Shown here: positions 1 to 6,744 of the stretch, one piece after another | Layout: every line of letters begins with the position of its first letter | Numbering within the stretch: the first letter of the stretch is position 1 | NCBI GenBank assembly: GCA_026129305.1 | Contig: JAHCII010000002.1 | Location: 100,786 to 164,785 of the forward strand | Direction of reading: 5' to 3' | Length of the DNA: 64,000 nucleotides | From: Anaerolineales bacterium | GTDB lineage: Bacteria; Chloroflexota; Anaerolineae; Anaerolineales; UBA11579 | Notes under the pieces: generated by a model | The model's input: the letters and a program-made list of their open reading frames with translations, nothing else | Database searches by the model: none | What the model was told of the DNA's origin: nothing | Made by a program: the position numbers and the translations under genes

Positions 1-564
1 CGGCACGGCTTCCATGATGGCTTTTTCGATGCCGGCCCGCAAGGTCACCGCCGCCATGCCGCAGCCCTGGCAGCCGCCGCCCATTTCTACGTAAATGTCT
101 TCGCCCTTGACGTCCTTCAGCAGTACCCAGCCGCCGTGGCCGGCCACACCGGGGTTGATGAAGTCAGTGATCACTTGCTGCACCTGCTGGGCGAGCGGGT
201 CCTCCCAATCGGTGCGGGCTTCCAGGCCCGGCGGCAGAATGCTGCGCGGCGGGTATTCGATGTTGAACCCGGCCGAGTAGCGCTCTTCGTCAAAGTCAAC
301 CTTGGCGCCTTGTACCTTTTCGGCCACGTCGGGTTCAAAGAGCAGTTCAAAGGCGCCCACGCTCTGCACCAGATCATTATCGGTGGCTTCGCTGCGCTCT
401 TGGAACTTGAATTCAGTTTGATAACCGCCACCGGGCAGCACGCCGCGGATGGCGACGCGCACGGCCAAGCCGGGCTTGCCGCGCGTTTCGATCAGCTCGC
501 TGATCTTGCTGGCCGCCGCAGGGCTGATGTTCAAAATGTCTTGGCTGGAGAGGGCTTCGCTCAT
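1..564 (-). CDS. nfuA: NfuA-type Fe-S cluster carrier (C-terminus cut by window edge)
   Basis: Reading from ATG at 564 down to base 1 gives 188 residues without a stop, close to the full length of E. coli NfuA (about 190 aa), so only the last few residues are missing. The N-terminal half resembles an A-type (HesB/IscA) fold but has none of the ligand cysteines of true A-type carriers, as in NfuA. The C-terminal half is a NifU-like domain with the cluster-binding CxxC in the context GGGCQGCGMAAVTLR. Family knowledge: NfuA carries or repairs Fe4S4 clusters for delivery to apoproteins. It is divergent from the PAP2 gene at 699. Fusion architecture and CxxC are seen directly; the cellular role is inferred from the family. 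Confidence 0.85.
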   Translation of the reverse strand, partial: MSEALSSQDILNISPAAASKISELIETRGKPGLAVRVAIRGVLPGGGYQTEFKFQERSEATDNDLVQSVGAFELLFEPDVAEKVQGAKVDFDEERYSAGFNIEYPPRSILPPGLEARTDWEDPLAQQVQQVITDFINPGVAGHGGWVLLKDVKGEDIYVEMGGGCQGCGMAAVTLRAGIEKAIMEAVP

Positions 565-698
565 AGTGTTTAGATTGTTCTTTCAGGCGCAATCTTACCC
601 GAAAGCGCGCCAAGCGGTAAGCAAGCTTTTATAAAGAAACTCAGGATTTGCGAATATGGGATTTGGAAAATGCGGTTAAGATTAGCCCCGCCAAAGTC

Positions 699-1484
699 AT
701 GGAAAACACGCAAACTCCCCCGCCGCCACCGCCCATCCTGCCCCAGCCGACCGGTTTCCTGGCCCGCGTGCTGAAGCTGCGCCGCCCGGTGACGGTGCTG
801 GGTCTGCTGCTGGCGATCTCGCTGTTCCTGACCTGGCTGCCGCCGGAGCAGCGCGGCGAGATTGGCCGGGCGGTGCTGGCCCGCCGCAGCCTGATGGTGG
901 CGTTGGGCTTGTTCACCCTGATCAGCCTCTCGCTGCTGTGGGCGCGCGGGCAGGCGATCGACAATCACGTCTTTCTGCTCTTCAACCTGTGGGGCTTCCG
1001 GCCGCGCTGGCTGGATATCCTGATGTGGATCGTGACCCAGATCGGCGCCGGCCTGGTGGCGATTGGCCTGGCGATCTACCTGTACTTCTTCAAAGCGGAC
1101 CCCATGCCGGCTTTGCAGTTGGCCCTGGGCACCATGACCCTGGCCCTGCTGGTCGAAGGCTTGAAAGAGATCATGAACCGGGCCCGCCCATACCTGATCA
1201 ACACGCAGGCCCGCGTGATCGGCTGGAAGGCGCCCGGGCGCTCCTTCCCCAGTGGGCACACCGCCCATGCCTTCTTCCTGGTTACCCTGCTCAACTTTCT
1301 GTGGGAGCCGCCGTTGATCGGCACCATCGGCCTGTTCGCCGTAGCCGCTGCGGTGGGTATTACGCGCATGTATGTGGGCGCCCATTTCCCGCGCGATGTG
1401 GTCGCCGGCAGCATCCTGGGTTTCGCCTGGGGCATCTTCATGATCCTGATCGATCCCTTTTGGCCGTTGTGGTTTCCTTTCTAG
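699..1484 (+). CDS. PAP2-superfamily membrane phosphatase
   Basis: Predicted 261-aa multi-pass membrane protein with the three acid-phosphatase motifs: K..NRARPYL, the SFPSGHTAHAF segment with the catalytic His, and RMYVGAHFPRDV with the second His and Asp. Such proteins dephosphorylate lipid substrates such as undecaprenyl pyrophosphate or phosphatidate on the outer face of the membrane. I start at ATG 699; the frame is open back to 648, but the upstream 17 residues look like non-coding sequence and the Pro-rich MENTQTPPPPPP start is a more natural cytoplasmic tail. A second PAP2 gene lies at 24522. The substrate cannot be told from sequence. Confidence 0.85.
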   Translation: MENTQTPPPPPPILPQPTGFLARVLKLRRPVTVLGLLLAISLFLTWLPPEQRGEIGRAVLARRSLMVALGLFTLISLSLLWARGQAIDNHVFLLFNLWGFRPRWLDILMWIVTQIGAGLVAIGLAIYLYFFKADPMPALQLALGTMTLALLVEGLKEIMNRARPYLINTQARVIGWKAPGRSFPSGHTAHAFFLVTLLNFLWEPPLIGTIGLFAVAAAVGITRMYVGAHFPRDVVAGSILGFAWGIFMILIDPFWPLWFPF

Positions 1485-1490
1485 GCCTTG

Positions 1491-1518
1491 TTGACATGGG
1501 CGGCGCCCATCCTATACA
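1491..1518 (+). promoter_or_regulatory. sigma-70-like promoter
   Basis: TTGACA at 1491-1496, 16-nt spacer, TATACA at 1513-1518. It lies just after the PAP2 stop and reads into the 38-codon ORF whose ATG is at 1530. Confidence 0.6.
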
Positions 1519-1529
1519 CTAGTCCTACG

Positions 1530-1646
1530 ATGATGCCTTTCCTTTTATATGTTGCAATTTCCGTTGTGCTCATGCTGTTAATGCGCCCCACAACCGCCCG
1601 GGTCGCCGTGCCTTTGCGCCAGTCGCCGCTGCGCCGCAAGCGCTGA
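1530..1646 (+). CDS. hypothetical small membrane peptide (38 aa)
   Basis: ATG at 1530 opens a 38-codon frame: a hydrophobic N-terminal segment of about 17 residues (MMPFLLYVAISVVLMLLM) followed by a basic tail rich in Arg and Lys. This is the shape of a single-pass small membrane protein with a positive cytoplasmic end. It has a dedicated promoter (1491-1518) and a rho-independent terminator directly behind it (1666-1689), so the unit is framed like a real small transcript and not like a metG leader. No clear Shine-Dalgarno is seen. No family recognised; it could also be a chance ORF in a small RNA. Confidence 0.4.
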   Translation: MMPFLLYVAISVVLMLLMRPTTARVAVPLRQSPLRRKR

Positions 1647-1665
1647 TCGCCAGCATCCAGACCCG

Positions 1666-1689
1666 GGCCGCCGCAAGGCGGCCTTTTTT
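1666..1689 (+). terminator. rho-independent terminator
   Basis: Stem GGCCGCC / GGCGGCC around a GCAA loop, followed by six T. It separates the small ORF from metG. Confidence 0.8.
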
Positions 1690-1724
1690 GTTGGCATTAC
1701 AATGGAACAGATTCTGGAGAAGAC

Positions 1725-3554
1725 ATGACCCAACACATCCTCGTCGCCGTCGCCTGGCCCTATTCCAACTCCGACATTCACGTGGGCAACCTGGCCGGTT
1801 CCTACCTGCCGGCTGACATCTTCGCCCGCTACCAGCGCCTCAAGGGCAACCAGGTGCTGATGGTCTCCGGTTCGGACGCCCACGGCACGCCGATCACGGT
1901 CAAAGCCGACGCCGACGGCGTGACCCCGGAGGAGATCTACCAGCGCTACCAGCCGCGCTTTCTCGACCTTTTCCAGCGCCTGGGCCTGAACTACGACCTG
2001 TTCACCACCACCCACACCGAGAACCACTTCAAGGTCTCGCAGGCACTCTTTTTGGCGCTCAAAGAAAATCAGCTGCTGTATACCGAAGAGCAGCAGCAAT
2101 GGTTCTCGCCGGCGCTCAACCGCTTTTTGCCCGACCGCTATGTGGAGGGCACCTGCTACATTTGCGGCTACGACAACGCCCGCGGCGACCAGTGCGACAA
2201 CTGCGGCAACGTGCTGGACGCTACTCAGCTGGTCAGCCCGCGGGCCAAGATCGACGGCTCGGTGCCCGAGCTGCGCAAGACCACGCACTTCTTCTTGGAC
2301 CTGGCCAAGCTGCAGCCGCAGGTGATCGAATTCCTGGAGAGCCGCAAGGATTACTGGCGGCCCAACGTGGTCACCCGTTCGCTGGGCTGGATCCGCAGCC
2401 AGGGGCTGCACGGCCGGCCGATCACCCGCGACCTGGATTGGGGCATCCCCGTGCCCGTGGAGGGTTGGGAGGCCAAGCGCCTCTACGTCTGGTTCGAGGC
2501 GGTCATCGGCTACCTCTCGGCGGCCATCGAGTGGGGCAAGATCAGCGGGCAGCCGGATGCCTGGCATCGTTGGTGGACCGACCCGGCAGCGCGCGCCTAT
2601 TACTTTTTGGGCAAGGATAACATTGACTTCCATGCCATCCTGTGGCCGGCTGAATTGATCGGCGCAGCCGATCAATTCAGCTTGATCTTTGAGGGCAGCG
2701 AGGGCAAGCCGCTCAACCTGCCCTACGACGTCCCGGCCAACGAATTTTTGAATATCCAGGACCGCAAGCTGTCCGGCAGCCGCAACTGGGCGGTGTGGGC
2801 GCTGGACTTTCTGGAGCGCTACGACCCCGACCCGCTGCGTTATTACCTGACCGCCATCATGCCGGAGACCAGCGACAGCAACTGGGACTGGGACGACTTC
2901 GTGGCGCGCAACAACAACGAACTGGTGGCCACTTGGGGCAACCTGGCCAACCGGGTGCTGTCCTTCGCCCACCGCCACTGGGACGGCCGCGTTCCGTCAT
3001 TGCGAGGAGTGTCCGATGAAATCGGACAGGACGAAGCAATCCCCAAGTTGGAAGAGCTGCGCCCGCAAGACCGCCAGCTTTTGGAAACCATCGAGGCCGG
3101 CTTCGAGAGCGTGGGCGCGCATTTGGAGGCCGTCAAGCTGCGCGCCGCGCTGGGCGAAGCGATCCGCCTGGCCAGCGAGGTCAACGCCTACTTGGACGCG
3201 CAGGCGCCCTGGTCGGCGGTGAAGACAGACAAGGCCGCGGCGGGGGCGACGATCTACACCGCCATCCGGGCCATTGACAACCTCAAGATCCTGCTGTCGC
3301 CCTTCCTGCCGCACACCTGCGAGCAGCTGCACCAGACCCTGGGCTACGACGCGCCGTTGTTCGGCGAGCAGTACACCGAGACCCAGAGCGACGCGCTGGG
3401 CGAGCACCTGGTGCTGCGCTACCGGGACGCCGGGGCCAGCGGCCGCTGGGCGCCCAGCACCCTGCAGCCGGGCCGCTCCCTGCGCCAGCCGGCGCCGCTG
3501 TTCAAGAAGCTGGAGCCGAGTGTGGCGGATGAGGAACGGGCGCGGATGGGGTGA
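1725..3554 (+). CDS. metG: methionyl-tRNA synthetase
   Basis: 609 aa, class I aminoacyl-tRNA synthetase charging tRNA-Met with methionine. The HIGH signature appears as HVGN near residue 19; the zinc knuckle CYIC...CDNC is near 145-163; the KMSKS loop is KLSGS near 348-352. The start ATG has a GGAG Shine-Dalgarno about 8 nt upstream, after a possible -10 TACAAT at 1697. The protein ends after the anticodon-binding helices with no C-terminal EMAP-type tRNA-binding domain. Residues about 424-441 are encoded by an in-frame copy of an intergenic repeat (2994-3047), lying in the helical anticodon-binding region; see that entry. Confidence 0.95.
   Translation: MTQHILVAVAWPYSNSDIHVGNLAGSYLPADIFARYQRLKGNQVLMVSGSDAHGTPITVKADADGVTPEEIYQRYQPRFLDLFQRLGLNYDLFTTTHTENHFKVSQALFLALKENQLLYTEEQQQWFSPALNRFLPDRYVEGTCYICGYDNARGDQCDNCGNVLDATQLVSPRAKIDGSVPELRKTTHFFLDLAKLQPQVIEFLESRKDYWRPNVVTRSLGWIRSQGLHGRPITRDLDWGIPVPVEGWEAKRLYVWFEAVIGYLSAAIEWGKISGQPDAWHRWWTDPAARAYYFLGKDNIDFHAILWPAELIGAADQFSLIFEGSEGKPLNLPYDVPANEFLNIQDRKLSGSRNWAVWALDFLERYDPDPLRYYLTAIMPETSDSNWDWDDFVARNNNELVATWGNLANRVLSFAHRHWDGRVPSLRGVSDEIGQDEAIPKLEELRPQDRQLLETIEAGFESVGAHLEAVKLRAALGEAIRLASEVNAYLDAQAPWSAVKTDKAAAGATIYTAIRAIDNLKILLSPFLPHTCEQLHQTLGYDAPLFGEQYTETQSDALGEHLVLRYRDAGASGRWAPSTLQPGRSLRQPAPLFKKLEPSVADEERARMG
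2994..3047 (+). repeat. interspersed repeat, family C, inside metG
   Basis: The segment opens with CGTCATTGCGAGGAG and closes with GACGAAGCAATCCC, the same ends as the intergenic copies at 7682, 9632 and 56277. The centre holds a GTCCGAT/ATCGGAC hairpin. It stays in frame and adds about 18 residues to MetG. Confidence 0.75.
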
Positions 3555-3561
3555 AGAGGCG

Positions 3562-4102
3562 ATGGACGAAGTTACAATCTACATAGCAGTTTATGGGGCA
3601 ATTGTTGCGACTTTAAGTTTTGTCCTCTCTTTGGTTCTTGGTGTTCATAAGCTAAATCAAAATAAGCCAAAGATTCGGATGTCATTTGATGTCGCCCGTC
3701 TAACTAGCCCTTCGGGTAAGCAGAGCGAGCCTTTAATTAATGTGAAAATTGTCAACAAAGGCTCTGCAAAGGTAATTGTCAACTCCTGTGGTTGGCTCAG
3801 GAAGGATAAAAGCAATGCTTTTGTCCTTAATCCTTATCGGGTGGACTTTCCATGTACATTGGAGCCAGGCAATTCACTTTCCATTCGCCTGCCTATAAGA
3901 GACTTCATTGAAGACCTTAAAACATATCGGGCATTTTTCAATAAACAGTGCAATCGGAGAATCTTGGGAAACGGTGCTGTCGGCTAAACAGATAACGGTG
4001 TATGAAGAAGCAGACATAAAAGGCTGGAAATTAGTCTGGAATGATAAGCAAAAGAAGTATGTTGAAGAGTACATCACCGGTTCCCTTGTTGGCTTTGTAT
4101 AA
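3562..4102 (+). pseudogene. AT-rich membrane-anchored protein gene, apparently frameshifted
   Basis: ATG 3562 starts an ORF of 141 codons (to 3987) with an N-terminal membrane segment and a beta-rich exported or cytoplasmic region. In the +1 frame from about 3908 a second stretch reads as natural, polar, Lys/Trp/Tyr-rich protein to 4102, ending ITGSLVGFV. The natural reading switches frame near 3930-3950, next to a run of five T. I therefore read it as one gene of about 180 codons with a single frameshift, real or a sequencing error. Base composition is far more AT-rich than the neighbours, suggesting recent transfer. It starts 7 nt after metG. Family not recognised. Confidence 0.5.
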
Positions 4103-4148
4103 GTGGGGATAGTCAATCAGCACTCTTTAAAAGACGTTTGGCAAATTG

Positions 4149-4178
4149 GTAGGGGCGAGGCATACCTCGCCCCTACGC
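4149..4178. repeat. palindromic repeat, family A
   Basis: GTAGGGGCGAGGC / CCTCGCCCCTAC near-perfect palindrome. Further copies at 9587, 31181 and 60908. Confidence 0.8.
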
Positions 4179-4184
4179 GAAAAG

Positions 4185-4625
4185 TTAAAAATCCCACTGT
4201 GTTCGGCCCGGCGGCTTCAAAACATTCAGCCCGGTGATAACAAGCAGCACGACCAAGCCACCGATTGAGTGCAGCAAAGTATGGTTTTGTAGATGACCCT
4301 GGCTGATGTGGCTGGCTTGCTGCAGTAGGACGGCGGTGGCGAACAGGGTCAGCAGCAGAGAGATCAGCACCCACCAGTGCCGCGCCAGCCCCCAGGGCGT
4401 GCCCAGCGATTGGATGACGCCGCCTACCAGCGTCGCCAGGGCCAGCGGCACGATCAGGTAGCTGACCAGCAGCCCCATCCCGGTCAGGGCCGCCTGCACG
4501 GTGGCAGTATCCTGGCTGGCGGCGACCGTCAGGTCGAGCACTAGATAGGCCGCCACCGCCCCCAGCCAGCCGACCGAGGCGGCGATGTGCAGCGCCAGCA
4601 TCAGCTTGCGCAGGGTCGGGGGCAT
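4185..4625 (-). CDS. DUF2269-like integral membrane protein
   Basis: 146 aa with four predicted membrane helices, an N-terminal LHI..SVGWLG segment and conserved His residues near helix ends (ARHWW, HTLLHSIGG), reminiscent of DUF2269/CopD-like small membrane proteins. Its start overlaps the stop of the upstream gene as TAATG, so translation is probably coupled; an in-frame ATG at 4631 is an alternative. It forms a two-gene unit with the 60-aa membrane peptide, divergent from the TetR gene, which suggests the regulator controls this pair. Exact function unknown. Confidence 0.65.
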   Translation of the reverse strand: MPPTLRKLMLALHIAASVGWLGAVAAYLVLDLTVAASQDTATVQAALTGMGLLVSYLIVPLALATLVGGVIQSLGTPWGLARHWWVLISLLLTLFATAVLLQQASHISQGHLQNHTLLHSIGGLVVLLVITGLNVLKPPGRTQWDF

Positions 4626-4807
4626 TAACATGTCGCGACGAGGACCTGATCCAGCCCGCCGCCATGAAGGCCGGGGCCGTGTTCGGTGCCGCTGAGCATG
4701 GATAGGATGACCAGCACTGCCATGGCGGCGATCGCAATCCAGGCGAAAATCTTTACCCAGCGAGGCGTGGGGGGCTTCTGTTTGGTTTCAGAGTCTGATT
4801 GTGGCAT
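4625..4807 (-). CDS. small single-pass membrane protein (60 aa)
   Basis: Starts MPQSDSETK, has a basic Pro-rich stretch, one membrane helix (about residues 20-40) and a Gly/His-rich outer tail ending in Cys. It is preceded by an AGGAGGTT-like Shine-Dalgarno (CCTCCT on the + strand at 4813-4818). First gene of the pair divergent from tetR. Family not recognised; coupling to the next gene by TAATG supports it as real. Confidence 0.6.
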   Translation of the reverse strand: MPQSDSETKQKPPTPRWVKIFAWIAIAAMAVLVILSMLSGTEHGPGLHGGGLDQVLVATC

Positions 4808-4838
4808 GTGAACCTCCTGCGCCATTTTACTGTACATT

Positions 4839-4886
4839 ATGTCTATATGAATGACATTGTGTCCATGCCGTGGGCACCTGTATACT
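4839..4886 (+). promoter_or_regulatory. tetR promoter with candidate operator
   Basis: TATACT at 4881-4886 lies exactly 6 nt before the TetR ATG (leaderless geometry); TTGTGT at 4857 with an 18-nt spacer may be the -35. The imperfect palindrome ATGTC-N9-GACAT at 4839-4857 overlaps the -35 and sits between the divergent genes, a likely TetR operator. Confidence 0.5.
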
Positions 4887-4892
4887 TGGGAT

Positions 4893-5462
4893 ATGCCAAA
4901 ACTCTGGCGACACACAGTGGATGGCCACCGCCAGGAAGTTCGGGAGAGGATTCTTTCCAGCGCAGCTTCACTGGCGGCGGCCAATGGTCTGCGCGGCGTC
5001 AGCATGGCGCAAATTGCCGAGCAGGTCGGCATCACCCGCACTACCTTGTACAAGTATTTCCCCAGTGTCGAGGCCATCCTGGATGCCTGGCATGCCGGCC
5101 AAATCGATGCCCATCTGGATCATTTGGCCGCGGCGGCTGCAGGCGAAGCGGATCCCGGCGAGCGTTTGCGCGCTGTGCTGGAGGCTTATGCACTGGTTTT
5201 ACAAAGCACGAGCCGCCACGCTAGCGACCTGTCCGCTTTGCTGCATGCCGGCAGCTCGTTCGTCGAAGGCCGTAAGAAACTGCGCGGCTTATTGGAACCC
5301 CTGCTGAAGGCGACGGCAGCGGCTGATCAGGTGCGCGCGGACATTCCAGTGGACGAGTTGGTCAGCTACTGTCTGAATGCCCTGGGTGCGGCCGCCGAGC
5401 TGCGCTCGGAAGCCGCCGCGCGTCGGTTGGCCGCGATGGTGAATGACGCTCTGGTTCGATGA
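4893..5462 (+). CDS. TetR-family transcriptional regulator
   Basis: 189 aa. The N-terminal DNA-binding domain is clear: ILSSAASLAAANGLRGVSM, then AQIAEQVGITRTTLYKYF (recognition helix) and a helical ligand-binding domain of variable sequence. I start at ATG 4893 (MPKLWRHTVDG), not at the upstream in-frame ATG 4851, because the -10 TATACT lies 6 nt before it. It probably represses itself and the divergent two-gene membrane unit through the palindrome at 4839-4857. The effector is unknown. Confidence 0.85.
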   Translation: MPKLWRHTVDGHRQEVRERILSSAASLAAANGLRGVSMAQIAEQVGITRTTLYKYFPSVEAILDAWHAGQIDAHLDHLAAAAAGEADPGERLRAVLEAYALVLQSTSRHASDLSALLHAGSSFVEGRKKLRGLLEPLLKATAAADQVRADIPVDELVSYCLNALGAAAELRSEAAARRLAAMVNDALVR

Positions 5463-5506
5463 ACTGCATATTGCAGTGATACCACTGCATTGTGCAGTGG
5501 TATAAT
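5463..5506 (+). promoter_or_regulatory. paired operator and -10 of the wHTH/nucleotidyltransferase operon
   Basis: Two related palindromes, ACTGCA-TAT-TGCAGT at 5463-5477 and CCACTGCA-TTG-TGCAGTGG at 5482-5500, abut TATAAT at 5501-5506. The GTG start follows after exactly 6 nt. Layout typical of autorepression. Confidence 0.65.
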
Positions 5507-5512
5507 CTCCCC

Positions 5513-5842
5513 GTGTTACAGCCCATCCTTCGCACCCGTGAAGCCGAGTGGATCCTGCTGTTTATCGCCGCGCGCGGCTCTGGATACGCTCAAGAGATTG
5601 CCGACTTTTTTGAAGCCAACTTGCGCAGCGTGCAGCGCCAGTTGGAGCGCCTGGAGGCCGGCGGCGTGCTGGCCAGCCGCCTGGTGGGGCGCACGCGAGT
5701 GTTTGCTTTCAACCCGCGCTACCCCTTCCGTGAGCAACTCGTCGCGCTGGTTAATGAGGCTAAACGTTTCTATCCCTCAGAGCTTGTTGAGCGGCTGGAC
5801 TATGAACGTCAGCGGCCGCGGCGCGCGGGGAAGCCCTTATGA
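5513..5842 (+). CDS. winged-helix DNA-binding protein, likely antitoxin/autoregulator
   Basis: 109 aa from GTG 5513. A winged HTH is visible: SGYAQEIADFFEANLRSVQ, then RQLERLEAGGVLASRLVG and a FAFNPRYPF wing. ArsR/AbiEi-like size and layout. GTG is chosen because TATAAT ends 6 nt before it; an ATG at 5492 would lie upstream of the transcription start. It overlaps the next gene by ATGA. Paired with a nucleotidyltransferase, the arrangement matches AbiE-like or related wHTH/NTase toxin-antitoxin pairs, with this gene as DNA-binding antitoxin and the two upstream palindromes as its operators. Function is inference from the pair. Confidence 0.7.
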   Translation: MLQPILRTREAEWILLFIAARGSGYAQEIADFFEANLRSVQRQLERLEAGGVLASRLVGRTRVFAFNPRYPFREQLVALVNEAKRFYPSELVERLDYERQRPRRAGKPL

Positions 5843-6369
5843 TGCAAATCACGGAAATGTCCCAGGGGGAGCTGGCTGCTTACATCCAGACAGAGTTGCG
5901 CAAGCAGTCTATTGATCTCGTCCTCACTGGGGGTTCTGTGGTCAGTCTCTACTCGGATGGCAGATACATCTCAATGGATTTGGATTTCGTTGAGATGAGC
6001 TTTTCCAGCAGCCAGAAGATTGGGAAAGCCATGTTGGTATTAGGGTTCACCCAAAAGGGTCGCCATTACGTTCACCCAGGGACCAAATATTTTGTAGAGT
6101 TTGTCGCGCCGCCTCTGTCCGTAGGGAATGAGCCGGTGAGGCGGATTGACAGTCTGAAATTGGAAACAGGCGTGCTTAAGGTTATTTCCCCCACTGACTG
6201 TGTCAAGGATCGTCTGGCTGGCTTCTACCACTGGAACGACCAGCAAAGCTTGCAACAAGCTTTGCTGGTAGCTACGTCTCAACCAGTCGACCTGCCAGAA
6301 ATTGAGCGCTGGTCGGCCGCCGAGGGCATGCAAACCAAATACCTGGAGTTCTCCAAACAAATCCGCTGA
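5839..6369 (+). CDS. MNT/AbiEii-like nucleotidyltransferase, candidate toxin
   Basis: 176 aa. The polymerase-beta nucleotidyltransferase signature hG[GS]-x(9-13)-Dh[DE]h is present: LTGGS near residue 30, then after 13 residues DLDFVEM with two metal-binding Asp. A C-terminal helical part includes PTDCVKDRLAGFYHW, a motif seen in related AbiEii/DUF6036-like proteins. The start ATG overlaps the wHTH stop (ATGA); ATG 5842 directly behind is an alternative. In known pairs the NTase modifies tRNA 3' ends or protein targets and the partner represses the operon. Toxicity here is inferred, not shown. Confidence 0.7.
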   Translation: MMQITEMSQGELAAYIQTELRKQSIDLVLTGGSVVSLYSDGRYISMDLDFVEMSFSSSQKIGKAMLVLGFTQKGRHYVHPGTKYFVEFVAPPLSVGNEPVRRIDSLKLETGVLKVISPTDCVKDRLAGFYHWNDQQSLQQALLVATSQPVDLPEIERWSAAEGMQTKYLEFSKQIR

Positions 6370-6381
6370 TCACGGTGCCCC

Positions 6382-6424
6382 GTGTCATTCTGAGCAAGCG
6401 GCGCAGCCGCGCCGCGAAGAATTC
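6382..6424 (+). repeat. interspersed repeat, family D
   Basis: GTGTCATTCTGAGC, a GCGGCGC..GCGCCGC stem, then GAAGAATTC. A nearly identical copy is at 60943-60984. Confidence 0.75.
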
Positions 6425-6681
6425 ATCGATGCCAATCCCACTTTTGGCGTTTGTCTTGTTCGTTGTCTGCGCCTTGAGTGGATTGCCCTATGGGGCACAG
6501 CCTCATCGCTTGACAGCAACCATCATTTGCTCATCAGCAGCTGTTGCGCATGGATAATGGCAGCGTGTTCGCTCCCTCGTCTCTCATTCAACGCAGTGTG
6601 CACAAAGCCCGGCGCGGTCTTGTCAAGCCGGCACAAACAGCACAAAAACGGCACAGCTCACAAACTTTCAACAAACACAAA

Positions 6682-6706
6682 CGCCAGCCAGCGCGCCGCC
6701 TCGCCG
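6682..6706 (-). repeat. short duplicate of the alkD-like gene 3' end
   Basis: CGCCAGCCAGCGCGC plus a diverged extension repeats the sequence at 6754-6778, the last codons of the adjacent gene. The copy lacks the stop codon. Confidence 0.45.
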
Positions 6707-6744
6707 AAGTGGCTGGTGTCCAATCTGCAATCAGCATTCAGCAG

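Larger units (their letters stand above)
6370..6744. other. intergenic stretch with repeats, no convincing gene
   Basis: 375 bases between two convergent genes. It holds a family D repeat (6382-6424), a short copy of the neighbouring gene's 3' end (6682-6706), and otherwise low-complexity sequence. ORFs of 40-140 codons here have no Shine-Dalgarno or protein-like composition. Confidence 0.6.

Noticed and set aside
1578..2978. 466-codon minus-strand frame opposite metG
   Set aside because: Shadow of metG; composition is the complement of the synthetase and no domain is visible.
6370..6744. ORFs of 60-148 codons in the gap after the nucleotidyltransferase
   Set aside because: No Shine-Dalgarno or -10 at the proper distance, repeat-derived sequence and unnatural composition.
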